Positions 12,018 through 24,388 of a DNA stretch of 64,000 nucleotides are shown one piece after another. A model generated the notes under the pieces. The model saw only the letters and a program-made list of their open reading frames with translations, was not told the DNA's origin and searched no databases. The DNA comes from Halichondria panicea (lineage: Eukaryota; Porifera; Demospongiae; Suberitida; Halichondriidae), in NCBI RefSeq assembly GCF_963675165.1, contig NC_087377.1:13574198-13638197 (forward strand). The letters are read 5' to 3'. The position numbers were made by a program, and so were the translations under genes. Each line of letters starts with the position of its first letter. The stretch's first letter is position 1.

Positions 12018-12530
12018 AAGAAGCCCAAAGTCACTGTTTTAGTATCCCGAGCGTGACAAGTGGCTGAGGGCTTCTAAATCACATGAACACTGACAAAACA
12101 ATGTCTTTAGAAACTAGTGCGCATGTGCAAACCTTGACTACAATACAGCAAGTTTACTTTGCTTGAAAACAGCTAGGATACTTCTAAATCACATCGACAC
12201 CGACAAAACGATGTCTAACTCATTTAGATACTATAGTGCGCATGCGCAAACCTTGCCTTGAGGCTTGACAACAGGATACTAAGTACGTAAGTTGCAGGCC
12301 GGAATACTAAGTCCCACAGTAGACACTATTTTGGGGGTGTCTCTGGGATTTAGAAAGAAGCCCAAAGGCACTGTTTTAGTATCCCGAGCGTAGCGAGGGT
12401 ACTACAAGTGGCTGAAGGCTTCTAAATCACATGAACACTGACAAAACGATGTCTCTAGATACTAGTGCGCATGTGCAAACCTTGACTACAATACAGCAAG
12501 TTTACTTTGCTTGAAAACAGCTAGGATACT
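12018..12530. repeat. Direct repeat, about 160 bp, offset about 340 bp
   Basis: The block containing CACTGTTTTAGTATCCCGAG through ACAGCTAGGATACTT occurs near 12028-12183 and again near 12370-12530. A related piece with CATGCGCAAACCTTG lies between them. Non-coding. Confidence 0.6.
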
Positions 12531-12759
12531 TAAGTTGCAGGTATACTAATTAAGTCCCACAGTATACCTCCTCTGAGGCACTTCTCCATGTATTTCCCAT
12601 GTACAGTTAGGTACATCTTATCAACTAATGTCTAACGTCTAATATGCATACACATACAAAGGAATCCTGAATGACATTTGACAGTTGTCCTATAAGCTTT
12701 GAGTTGTTGGCCTAAGTCATGTAGCTACGTATATATACAGATATTATTCAAAGACTCAC

Positions 12760-13778
12760 ATTAGATTGTGTTGTTCTATTCTCCCTCTGAGGATCATCCT
12801 CCCCAGCAGCTGACAGAGTGAGGTGAGACAGTCCACTCAAGGGGAGAGTGCACCAGGCATTGTCACTGCTCTGTGGGGGGGAGTATGCAGATATCTTGAA
12901 TAGCTTAAATGTAGGACAGAGAAGCATTGAAAACACTCAAAGAATTAAGTTGGATATACATGTAGTCACAGTACAATTTACGAAAATGTTAATTATGTGG
13001 AATCTACTTTGAAAGTTTCTTAAAGTACGTGTCAGCTTTTGAGAAAATTTAGGTGATCTAGCTGGCTAAGAAATTTCAACCCAACCTATTGATAGTACAA
13101 CATACATCACTAAAGCAACTTTATAGACTTAGAGAGCAGAGGACGTCTGACATGTGTGTACGAATAATTACAAGTGCTAGTGTATTTTTTGGATCCCACA
13201 AGGACATCAATGCACTGAACTTATAGTGATTCGTACACGCATGTCAGACCTTCTCTGTGGTCATACTGAATGATACAATGAGTATCCTTTTATCACCCAT
13301 CTCACCAGTTTGAGCAGTGTCTCTAGGAGGTTGATGTGTTGAGGGTAGTGTCTGTGTCGTAGTGTCTCAGCACAGAGGGGGAGGAGGGAGGACACTCGGT
13401 CATCACACCCACTCACACCACTCAGCTCTCCCAGCAGGAGAATGAAGCTGGAGGGGGATACAAGATTAGATTTGGTTAAAACTGCTATTACGTATAAATA
13501 TTATACTCTGCAGTGCCTTGATTTACATCACAACACACAACACATTTATAAGCTCACTTGAGGATTCTCTTGTGTACACTGGCCCACATTTATCTACCAC
13601 AACGTCTATAAAAACACGCACCCTTATCACGAACACCTTGTACATGTACATAATTATAAGCTAGCATACCTTTATCCCATACCACTACACCATAAAGCTC
13701 CACACATCGTCATGGAAACACTACAACAGTACCACTCACCAGTCATTTTCAGACAATCCTTCACCTGTGTGTGTGTGC

Positions 13779-13809
<31 letters not shown>

Positions 13810-14727
13810 GATGGGTGGATGGGTGGGGTTGAATTGTTGAGCTGTAATGTGTAAACATAATTATGTGTGCTACTGAACACATGATATCGTACTTTAGGGG
13901 ATATAGGTTACACAGGCACCATTATCACATGACCACCCACTCACCTTAGTGCCCAGCTCTGCAGTACAGATACAGACTGCCTCTCTCACTGCATGATTGG
14001 CCGCCTGACTCTGGGAGATGTAGAAGTCCACCTGCACATACATCAACATCACAACAAGATTGAGATTGCTTCAATAACATACTACGATAGATAGCATTGT
14101 TCTACTTAATAACTATAATTATATTGAAAATTGTGAGCTAACCTACTACTAATTAAACGATTGCACTGTCAGAATCGATTAAAATACAGCTATTTGACTC
14201 GCCAAAAAGTGTCGTTTTAACTAAACACACCGTCTATGGAAACATTTCTGCATGTGGTAGCCAAAAAAATTATTGATACTAGCAGCTAGCTATATGCACG
14301 TAGCTACTATAGGTACAGGCAGCAGCTTGTTAGTGCTTCACAAAGACTTTCTCATGGCAGAGTTCAATTATGCAGGTGAAAAGAACTTTTGATGACAAAC
14401 TAAGGTTGTTGAATTAATAAACGCTGCTCTTAAACAGTGGCCTCTCTCGAATTGTAGCCTCCTTTTCCAGCAAAATGAAACATTTAGTAGCCGCGGCTCC
14501 TGATCAAGCATATAATTATGGTACCTTAATTTAGCTATTGCAATAATGATAGAGATCTCAATTAACAAATTTGTGCTGCTGGATTTGGCTAGCTCGTCCA
14601 CATTTGTGTTCCAATCACCCACTCACCACTTTGTGGATGTGTGCTGCTCTACCAGCTGCACTCCCCTGGTCTGTGTGACCACCCTCCAGGTCTCCTGAGA
14701 GTAGATCCTCCCTCAGCCACACAGCAC
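12760..14727 (-). pseudogene. HEAT-like minus-strand gene, copy 2 (frameshifted)
   Basis: Minus-strand exons: 14727-14627 (YYVAES-like), 14031-13945 (FYISQSQAANHAVREA), 13764-13740 (VKDCLKMT), 13447-13306 (FILLLGELSGVSGCDDR), about 12865-12762. The 14031-13945 and 13447-13306 exons are open and the same length as in copy 3 (87 and 142 bp). The first exon has +2 and -4 indels against copy 3, and the last has the same single-base loss as copy 1 plus further changes. The Ala/Leu-rich helices suggest HEAT/ARM repeats; family not recognised. Convergent with C1. Confidence 0.5.
13136..13257. repeat. Small inverted-repeat element, shared by two duplicons
   Basis: Arms GAGGACGTCTGACATG and its near reverse complement, with a TGTGTACGAAT continuation, flank about 65 bp. 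The same element sits at 21131-21253 in copy 3, so it inserted before that duplication. Confidence 0.6.
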
Positions 14728-15329
14728 CTGAGGGGGGAGGGAGAGATAGTGAAATACAGTGGAACAATGAACAAAGAACCTTCAGAGATAAGGGACACTG
14801 TAATAATAAGGACAGTGCTTCCGTCCCTACTTAAACTATATATAACCTCCGAACAAAAAGAAAACTTCTCTATCAAAGTGCCGTAAATATCAATAAACAT
14901 AATAAACGATATAGACATTACGTAAAATAATGGTTAAGCATCATTCAACCAATATGCACATCCTGAGACGTCAGAATGGATAAGCAACAATCACACGTAC
15001 TGCATGATCCAAACAGACGGTAAAGACTCACTATACAATAAATATTAAGGGAGACAACAATTAATGGTCGTAGCTCTGATAACTGTGGTGCGTATGTGTG
15101 TGTGGAGGGGGGGGTTAGTACTAACTCAGTCAATAGATGCAAATGGAATAGCAACTTAAATGAAACGATTTATGCATGCAGGTAAATCTTTCTGGGCATC
15201 TACGTATACTCTACTGTGGTTGCTTACGTAGATGTACGTATGTATGTTAGAATGAATAGCTTGTATACAGTCCCACTTTATACTCATTACCACTAGATCT
15301 ACCACATGCCAATATCTAATTAATGTACT

Positions 15330-15470
15330 GACTGCATAGCCTCACAGATAATCAGGAGTTCCTTTGCCAGTTGCTCCTCTCCGATCTTACTATGGTCTGC
15401 CAACTCCCTCCAGGTTGGTCTTCCAGAGCAACTCTTCGTCATCCATTAGCCAATCATTTCAGCCAAGCAG
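15330..15470 (-). pseudogene. Isolated Death-domain exon fragment
   Basis: On the minus strand this reads SCSGRPTWRELADHSKIGEE, matching the second Death-domain exon of G1 and G2. The upstream part contains a TAA where G1 and G2 encode the DQW segment, and three residues are missing in the ADH-SKI part. No matching first Death exon is seen upstream. A similar fragment lies at 23951-24100. It is a relic of a long-tail receptor or of a Death-domain exon attached to the HEAT-like gene. Confidence 0.6.
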
Positions 15471-15479
15471 CTGAAAGGG

Positions 15480-16749
15480 TAAAGATCCACTATACAATAA
15501 ACATCAAGTGAGACAAGTGTACTAGCTCTGATAACTCTTTCCTTGGCAATCTGTTGTAGAAATTACAACAACGGTAACGAATCGCTATGATGAATTAGAT
15601 GAAGTTGTATGTGAGCTCCTCCCTGACAAACAAACTGTAGTCTAGGTAACGGCCTTATCAGTCAAGTAGGCTAAAAATCTGTGTCCTTTGATGTAAGCTT
15701 TGATGTCTCTTTGTGCATATGTAGTTAAAAAAAAAAAAAAAAAAAAAACCTTTGACTAGCTAGGAAGAGTAGCAGTAGTAGTAGTAGGAAGAGTAGCAGT
15801 AGTAGTAGCAGTGCTAGCAGGACTAGACTAGATTAAAAAGTTGGTGGAAAGAATAACTGACCGTTTGGACGTCACCTGGCTGCCAGACTTTCATCTCGAC
15901 TCTTCCCCCTGAGTAGCTGGCCTTTCTCTAAGCCACAAAACTGAGCAAGAAGCTGAAGAAGCAGCTAGACAGAGACATGTACCTAGCCTTGAGAATTGGG
16001 AGGCGTGGCTCAACTAGTTAGCCCAGCCCAGAGGAATTGTTACCGTGGGTACTGAACAACCGTAGAAGTAGGGCTACCCCTGGCTTTACTGAATTAACTA
16101 GCTGTGTCTGCTGTCTAGTTGGACCAGATTTAGCTAGATAATGGGGTAGAGAATAGTTGAGCGGTGCTGTGTGTAGCTTGAACTGTACTGGCTGGCAAGA
16201 ATCTAGTAAGCACCCTATGCACTGATAACTCGTCAGAATGGAGGGTATGTTCTAGGGATCTGGACAGCTGTACATCCAAAGGAGCCAAGGAGTGCCAATC
16301 ATCTTCTCCCAGTCTCTGACACGCTAAACAAAACGAGCTAGAACTGGGAGTCCCAGCTAGAATTGCTAGCCGGATCTAGACTAATAGAATGACATGGAGG
16401 CGTGGTGAGGCGGGATCCACACTAATTGATCGACCTAAAGACGCTCCTGTTCCAGACTTTCACGAATGGCAAGGAAAGGGTTATAGGGTCATACAATGAT
16501 CTACAACCATTATTTGATGGACATATATATAATTACTGATATTATTTATCTAATTCAAGATGCTGTATTTCTGAGCACAATTGTACAGCATGCTTCGAAA
16601 ACCATGAGAAAAAAATACCAAAAAAATATAAATTTTAATAAGGCATGTAAGGCCACCCACCGGAGTACTTGTTTGGTTGTGTATTATTCATGTCTACGAA
16701 AACAGGAAGTGTAATTAAAAGAAGCTATGATATCATAGATAATAGAGAC
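15480..16749. other. Intergenic, simple repeats only
   Basis: Holds a poly-A run (15725-15748) and an AGTAGT-type tract (15768-15815). No gene or family exon recognised. Confidence 0.5.
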
Positions 16750-17601
16750 TATGATAAATAAAGGAAGTGAACAAAGAGAAGTTGTCTAGTCAGCAATTGC
16801 AACCTTCTAACTGTCAAGAAATAATTCAAGACTAGAGCACTAAAGTGCAAACCCTCGGCTGGTGACATGATTATAAAGAAACCAGAAGACTGATATAATG
16901 CAGTGCATATAGTGATGTTGCTATCATCATCATGCATGACTTGCACAGCAACTCAGGAGCAATAAAACTAAACCAGACTGGAGGCATGCTGAAACATTTG
17001 AGAACATGTAGTAGTACTATAGATAGATTGGATTAGGATCACAGCAAAGAAGCCTGGAGTCTCAGAGAAGTATGGCTCCAGGTCCTGCATGGATCCCTGT
17101 CAGCTAAAGCAAGCTTTCTACTTTAGTGACCCTGTCCCATTGTTCCTGGTATATACAGCTTTCTACTTTAGTGACCCTGTTCCATTGTTTCTGGACCTGG
17201 TACAGGATCACTTCAGTTATAAGTAACGCATGTGCAAGTTCTGTTCAAGCTACATTTTGCTCGCTTTTATTAGACAACAAAGCTTTAACACCGAAAGCTG
17301 CCACTATTAGAAGTACTGACTTGTTGTGTGGAGGCTACCCATGCTGTAAACGCAGTGCTAGAGCATCCAGGTAAGCAGACCCAGTCACAAGCTTCTTAGC
17401 TTTTGCTCGTTTTTATTTGACAACGAAGGTTTAACATGAAATTCTGCCACTATTAAAATTAATAACTTGTTGTATGAAGGCTATCCATGCTGTAAACGCA
17501 GTGCTGTGGCATCCAGTTGAGTAGATTCACCTGTCACAAACAAACAAACAAACAAACCAAACGACTACTATAACCCGTGGCCGCCCACGCGCCTCGGGTT
17601 A
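16750..17601. other. 5' flank of C2 split by an insertion
   Basis: 16765-16835 matches the 60 bp directly upstream of the C1 start codon, but in C2 about 765 bp of unrelated sequence (from ACTAGAGCACTAAAG) separates it from the ATG. The piece starting ACTAGAGCAC also occurs at about 20120, downstream of C2. Inside the insert are two tandem duplications: about 17105-17190 (TTTCTACTTTAGTGACCCTG twice) and about 17230-17520 (two diverged copies of about 140 bp). Confidence 0.55.
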
Positions 17602-19977
17602 ATGACACTAATAGAGCTCATTGGAGTTCTTCTGATTTGCTTTCTGGCTGGCTTCAGCACTGGTAAGAACTGAGTATTCAATTATAGATTTCCTTACATT
17701 GCTGCATTTTTCGTAAAGCCCAATATTCAGTGAGTGTGGAGAGACCATGTCCAATGGAAACAGTCACTTTCACCTGCACTGCTAATGGAGATTTCTTAAG
17801 ATGGGAACCGTCAGATGCAGCTCGCACGATCACTGTACTCTCCACCTCTGGTCTCAATGTAGCCAATGTTGTATCAGGTTACACCGTAACACTGATTGCA
17901 TTCAACGACACTACACTAACATCTACTCTGTCAAGAACAGCAGAGAATGGGATCACTGTGTCCTGCGTGGACCCACTGCCTACTCTAACCACTATAGGAT
18001 CTTCAACGATCCGATTGGTTGGTGAGTTGCAGTTAGTGTCTCGTCTATTGTCTGCATACACTAAGTTACATATAGATCTACCAGGACCACCTTCCATCAG
18101 ACACTCCATTTCAAGCAGCTCATCCATTGAAGTCAGTGTATCTGTACTGTGGAACCCTCCTACTGAGATTGGTGGTAGAGATGACCTCACCTACACAGTG
18201 ACCATCTCACCTCCGGCCCAGCTCTCTGCTACTGTCCTCACATCCACCTCTGTCACTGTGACTGCTCAATACAATGTGGACTACACTGTCAGTGTTGTGG
18301 CTACCAACTGTGCTGGAAACAGTACAACTGCTGACTACAACTTCAGAGTAGGTGAGTATAATTGTATATTTTTTGAACACAGTATCAATTGATCCTCTTA
18401 GGCGGCTGTCCTGTGCTGACCAACCCCATAAATGTAGCCTTTGGACCTGTCTCCAGCAGATTACCAGGATCCATAGTAACCATCCAGTGTGATGCTGGGT
18501 ATGTATCTGCTGTTACAATGGTGACATGTGAGGGTACACTGATATGGAGTCCAGACTCTGAGGCTATTGAGTGTACATCACTAACCACACCTACTCCCAC
18601 AACTCGTGAGTTAAGTACGGTGGCCCTGAGCGTTACTATTAGTTCACCTTAGCTACTTGATACTTTGCCTACCGTAGCTACTGGGTAGTTCGCCTACCTT
18701 AGCTACTGGGTAGTTCTACTTGATAGTTCGCCTACCTTAGCTACTGGGTAGTTCTACTTGATAGTTCGCCTACCTTAGCTACTTGATAGTTCACCTACCT
18801 TCGCTGCTTGATAGTTCACCTACCTTAGCTACTTTGCAGTTGACCTTTGAACTGCATGTTAATTCTATTTAATGCTGCTATAGCCGTACTGTACATAGCG
18901 ACTAGAGATCAATAATGAGAGCTACATATGCACGTATACAGGTACTGAGGATTATCTAACAGCAATGCAAGACTAGAGTACCACACCAGAACCATTGTAT
19001 AGTACAGAATTCTTGTGCTGCGATGGGATTAGGAGATATAAACGTGAACAACTTGAACTGCATGTGTTGTATTAGTCTGGGGCCAGACCTTTTCTCAGAG
19101 GGGAGGGGGAAGAGAAGAAAAAGGTCTCTTAATATAATCCTAGCTCTATTGCCCCAAGCTATTAGACTAGCTAGTATTGTATAACATGTAACTTCCAAAT
19201 GAATCAAGTGTGGTACTCTCATCTTGCATTGCTGTTACCCATAGGGTAGCACTAACCGGCTGCAGATAATCCTCAGTACCTGAATATATACATGGAGCTC
19301 TCATTTATATTGAGTCACATGGCTCCAGCAGCATTAACATACAGTTCAAAGGTCAACTTCGAAGTAGCTAAGGTAGGTGAACTATCAAGTAGCTAAGGTT
19401 GGCGAACTATCAAGTAGCTAAGGTAGGCGAACTATCAAGTAGCTAAGGTTGTTGAACTACAAACTTAAGGTAGTTGAACTACCCAGTAGCTAAGGTAGGC
19501 GAACTACCCAGTAGCTAAGGTAGGTGAACTATCAAGTAGCTAAGGTGAACTAATAGTAACGCTCAGGGCCACCGTAGTTAAGCTCTTGGCTGTATATAGT
19601 TATATAGATATTAATTCTATTACACAGCCCCTCCAATAAACTGCACGGCTCCACTATCCCCACCACTTGAACCACCTACAGCTGCTCCATGTAATTGTGA
19701 TTGTAATTGCGCCAGCCTATCTGATGGGAGTCGATTTGATGCAGCTGTCTCCACCAGTGTGGTTGTCACGGCAATTGTATTCACGATAATAGGATTATTT
19801 GTGGGACTCTTGATAATGTATTTGTTCATGCATAAGAAGAATGTGTACTCCCCGGCAACTAAAGAGCGAGCTAACGTAGGACCCACTGCACCAGCTGGTC
19901 CTGTTTATGAGGAGGTGTCACCCAAAGAGGAGATAGAACTGAACACTAACCAGGCGTATGGACCAGTAAGACTGTGA
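17602..19977 (+). CDS. Receptor C2: Ig-FN3-CCP-TM with ITAM-like tail
   Basis: Close paralogue of C1. Exons 17602-17662 (signal peptide MTLIELIGVLLICFLAGFS), 17719-18021 (Ig), 18076-18351 (FN3), 18402-18605 (CCP), 19628-19977 (stalk, TM, tail) join in phase to 397 codons with no stop. Compared with C1 the stalk is longer and holds CNCDCNC; the TM core is FTIIGLFVGLLIM. Tail tyrosines are Y375 (YEEV) and Y392 (YGPL); the terminus is RL instead of GL. The last intron is 1022 bp because it contains the inverted-repeat element at 18616-19574; other introns are about 50 bp. The start codon lies next to inserted DNA, so the first residues differ from C1, but the leader remains hydrophobic. Confidence 0.87.
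18616..19574. mobile_element. Long palindromic transposon with subterminal tandem repeats, in C2 intron
   Basis: Ends TACGGTGGCCCTGAGCGTTA and its reverse complement; flanks carry GTTAAG on both sides (6-7 bp target duplication). Each arm then holds several copies of a unit like TAGCTACTTGATAGTTCGCC, about 200 bp per arm. A further inverted repeat lies inside (AGGTACTGAGGATTATCT near 18940 against its complement near 19270). No transposase is evident. Confidence 0.8.
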
Positions 19978-20210
19978 AACTTATGGTAATTTTCATTAAC
20001 AGTTAATGTACATGTAAACAATTAATATATATAGCACTATACATCCGTTCAACTATACTTAAGTAAACAATAACGTTGTTCATTAAAAAGCCACTCACAT
20101 TTTTTGTATGAAGTTATATAACTAGAGCACTAAAGTGCAAACCCTCGGCTGGTGACATGATTATAAAGAAACCAAATAAAAAGTATGCAGTGCATGTAGT
20201 GATGTACCAT

Positions 20211-20417
20211 AATAATAGCGGGTAATTTTCGTGGGGCAAAATACTCGTGGTTCAGCAATATTGAGACTTTTCATGGGTAATATTTTCGTGGTTGCTGCTT
20301 GGATTGTAGGTAAAGGTAGGCAAGGTCGCTTCATTCGTGGGTAAAATATTCGTGGTCAGACCTCCAACCACGAAAACCACGAATATTTTGCCCCACGAAA
20401 ATTACCCGCTATACGGT
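20211..20417. mobile_element. MITE with GCGGGTAATTTTCGTGGGGC ends
   Basis: Both ends carry AGCGGGTAATTTTCGTGGGG in opposite orientation, followed by repeated CACGAATATTT-type blocks. A second copy is at 47385-47575. Confidence 0.7.
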
Positions 20418-20701
20418 ATGACTGGGCTGTCTAGCACAGCAACTCAGGAGACTGGAGGCTTCTATAGAAACCGTGATAAAAGCAAGCATAAAGTAAAAGC
20501 TGTGAACGCTATGTCAAACCACCTTCAAAGACAATCTCAACTAAAACAGCCATTATGTAGTCTATAGCTAACGTCTTATATGCATACACGTACAAAGGAA
20601 TCCTGAATGACACTATATATGATTTGACAGTTGTCTTATAGGCTTTGAGTTGTTGGCCTAAGTCATGTAGCTACGTATATAGATATTATTTAAAGACTCA
20701 C

Positions 20702-21756
20702 ATTGGATTGTGTTCTATTCTCCCTCTGAGGATCATTTTCCCCAGCAGCTGACAGAGTGAGATGAGACAGTCCACTCCAGCAGACTGCACCAGGACATTG
20801 TCACTGCTCTTAAAGGGGGGGGGGATGCTTGTAATAAGTGGAGTATGCAGATCTCATTATTTATTGAATAGCTTAAATGTAGGAAACAAGGACAGAGCAA
20901 CATTGAACACACTCAAATAAGTTAGATACATGCATGTATAGTCACAGTACAATTACACAAATACAAGAAAATGTTATGTGTGGAATATACTTCGAAACTT
21001 TCTTACAGTACGTGCCAGCTTTTGAGGAAATTTAGGTGATTTAGCTGGCTAAGAAATTTCAACCCACGCTATCGATAGTACAACATACATCACTAAAGCA
21101 ACTTTATAGACTTAGAGAGCATTGGGTCACTACCAGAGGACGTCCGACATGTGTGCACGAATAATTACAAGTGCTAGTGTATTTTTTGGATCACGCAATG
21201 ACATCAATGCACTGAACTTATAGTGATTCGTGCACGCATGTCAGACCTCCTCTGAGGTCATACTGAATGATACAACGAGTATCCTTATCACCCATCTCAC
21301 CAGTTTGAGCAGTGTCTCTAGGAGGTTGATGTGTTGAGGGTAGTGTCTGTGTCGTAGTGTCTCAGCACAGAGGGGGAGGAGGGAGGACACTCGGTCATCA
21401 CACCCACTCACACCACTCAGCTCTCCCAGCAGGAGAATGAAGCTGGAGGGGGATACAAGATTAGATTTGGTTAAAACTGCTATTACGTATAATTATTATA
21501 CTTTGCAGTGCCTCTATTTACATCACAACACACAACACATTCATAAGCTCACTTGAGGATTCTCTTGTGTACACTGGCCCACATTTATCTACCACAACAT
21601 CTACAAAAACACGTACCCTTATCACAAACACCTTGTACATGTACATAATTATAAGCTAGCATACCTTTATCCCATACTACTACACCATAAAGCTCCACAC
21701 ATCGTCATGGAAACACTACAACAGTACCACTCACCAGTCATTTTCAGACAATTCTT

Positions 21757-21804
<48 letters not shown>

Positions 21805-22984
21805 TGTGGGTAGGTGGGGTTGAATTATTGCGCTGTAATGTATAAACATAATTATGTGTGCTACTGAACACATGATATCGGAATTTAGGGGATATAGATT
21901 ATGCAGGCATTATCACATGACCACCCACTCACCTTAGTGCCTAGCTCTGCAGTACAGATGCAGGCTGCCTCTCTCACTGCATGATTGGCCGCCTGACTCT
22001 GGGAGATGTGGAACTCCACCTGCACAAACACAAATCAACATCACAACAAGATTGAGACTGCTTCAATAACATACTATGATACATAGCATTGTTCTACTTA
22101 ATAACTATAATTATATTGAAAATTGTGAGCTAACCTACTACTAATTAAACGATTGCACTGTCAGAATCGATTAAAATACAGCTATTTGACTCGCCAAAAA
22201 GTGTCGTTTTAACTAAACACACCTTCCATGGAAACAATCTACCATATAGCCGGTCACACATTCGTAGTTGAGCAATATTTAGTCAGTTTGTGGGATGCAT
22301 TTTCGTGGCTCTGAGATATGTAAGCCTACCTGCACAGACACATCACCTTAACAAACAAGACACCGTATATGCTCGATCAGAGGCCGCTCTTGTATAAAGG
22401 CCGCACTCAAATAGTAGCTTCCCTTGCTAGCAAAATGTAACATTTAGTAGCCGCTCTCAAATAGTAGCCTCAGTGAACTTTGACTCTAGCATTTCTGCAC
22501 GTGGTAGCCAAAAAATTATTAATACTATAGCAGCTAGTTACATGTACGTAGCTACTAGGTACAGGTAGCAGCTTGTTAGTGCTTCACAAAGACTTTCTCA
22601 TGGCAGAGTTCAATTATGCAGGTGAAAAGAACTTTTGATGACAAACTAAGGTTGTTGAATTAATAAACGCTGCTCTTAAACAGTGGCCTCTCTCGAATTG
22701 TAGCCTCGACTCCTCTTCCAGCAAAATGAAATATTTAGTAGCCGCGGCTCCTGATCAAGCATAATTATAATTATGGTACCTTAATTTAGCTATTGCAATA
22801 ATGATAGAGATCTCAACTAACAAATTTGTGCTGCTGGATTTGGCTAGCTCGTCCACATTTGTGTTCCAATCACCCACTCACCACTTTGTGGATGTGCTGC
22901 TCTACCAGCTGCACTCCCCTGGTCTGTGTGACCACCCTCCAGGTCTCCTGAGAGTAGAGCCTCACACTCTCAGCCACATAGTAC
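20702..22984 (-). CDS. HEAT-like minus-strand gene, copy 3 (best preserved exons)
   Basis: Minus-strand exons with consensus splice sites: 22984-22882 (YYVAESVRLYSQETWRVV), 22019-21933 (FHISQSQAANHAVREAAC, 29 codons), 21759-21735 (VKNCLKMT), 21442-21301 (FILLLGELSGVSGCDDRV), 20808-20702 (VLVQSAGVDCLISLCQLL). Each is open in one frame. The Ala/Leu-rich amphipathic segments suggest an alpha-solenoid of HEAT/ARM type; I cannot name the protein. The gene is incomplete here: no start, no clear stop, and I could not confirm every phase. It is convergent with receptor C2 and co-duplicated with it. Confidence 0.45.
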
Positions 22985-23950
22985 CTGAGGGGGAGGGAGA
23001 GATAGTGAAATACAGTGGAACAATAAACAAAGAACCTTCAGAGATAAGGGACACTGTAATAATAAAATAATAAGGACAGTGCTTCCGTCCCCGAAATTTC
23101 CTATACTCAAAAACTATATCCTCCAAATAAAAGGAAAACCTCTCTCTATCATATTATTAAGTGCCGTAAATATCAGTAAACATAGATAGTATGAAAAGTT
23201 TATAAATGGTAAGCATCAGTCAACCAACAAACACATTTTGTACTAGGGTGGGTAGATTAGGTAAAGACTTTAGAACAGATAAGCAACAATCACTCTGAGC
23301 CCAAACAGACGGTAAAGACCCACTCTACAATAAACATGAAGTGAGACAACAGTTAAGCAGATATCTGTGCTTGTGTGTGTGTGCCCCCCCCTCCCCCCAC
23401 ACACACGCACGCACAGTTATCAGAGCTACAACCGTTAGTTTTAAAACAGTCAATAGATGCATTTAAAGGGAATGACAACTTAAAATGAAATCAGGGATGA
23501 TTCATGCATGCAGGTGAATCTTACTGGACATGTACTCTACCGTGGTGCTTACGTAGATGTACATACATGCATGCTTGAACGAAAGTTTCAGTCTCACTTC
23601 CATTATGCACTACCCCCCCCCCCGGGACATACGGGGGATTTTGACTCTAACTTGACTTGAAATGTTACTCCATACTGGGGGATTTGACCTGGCTTTGCGT
23701 AGTAATTATAAAGACTGCTTTTATAACCTGTTTGCAACTGCTTGGTGCTCAAACCCCCTGTTGACTGGGAGATTTGAACACAGAATCCTTCCCCCTACCA
23801 GGGGGAATTTGCCCTAAGGTATGGTTAAATCCCCCATGTTAGCCCGACCCCTCCCGGGGGGGAGGGGAGAGTGGGGCGACACATTGATAGGTGCATTACC
23901 ACTAGATCTATCACATGCCAATATCTATTAAACATACTGATGCATACTCA

Positions 23951-24100
23951 CCAGCTAGCAGCAGCCTCAGGAGTTCCTTTGCCAGTTGCTCCTCCCAGAT
24001 CTTACTAAGATAATTATGGTCTGCCAGCTCCCTCCATGTTGGTCGTCCAGAGCAACTCTTCCATCCCTCCATTAGTCAACCACTTCAGTACAGCAGCTGA
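23951..24100 (-). pseudogene. Isolated Death-domain exon fragment, second copy
   Basis: The minus strand encodes KSCSGRPTWRELADH, then NYLSKIWEEQLAKELL, and a GTGAGT donor follows at phase 1, as in the second Death exon of G1. A one-base frame change before the KSC block separates it from its upstream WLT part. An ATAATTAT-type insert adds residues in the middle. Confidence 0.6.
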
Positions 24101-24359
24101 GACAAAACAGACGGTAAAGATCCACTACACAATAAACATCAAGTGAGACAAGTTCTGATAAAGGGTCATGCATTCTATAACCATTATTTAATGGACACAT
24201 AAAGGGTCATACAATCTACAACCGCGGATGTACATAATCATTACTGGTTGGCTGGTGGCAGTCTCTCCTCTGGGAGGAACTCCCTCGTAACCATAGAGGC
24301 TGACATACACAATAAACAATAAAACGTCTCATGCTTGACATGATACAGGGAACCTCTTG

Positions 24360-24388
24360 CCTCGATTCCAGCAGCCTGGAATCGAGGC
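24360..24388. repeat. Hairpin CCTCGATTCCAG
   Basis: CCTCGATTCCAG and its reverse complement are separated by 5 bp. The arm resembles the ends of the elements at 44 and 8811. Confidence 0.5.
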
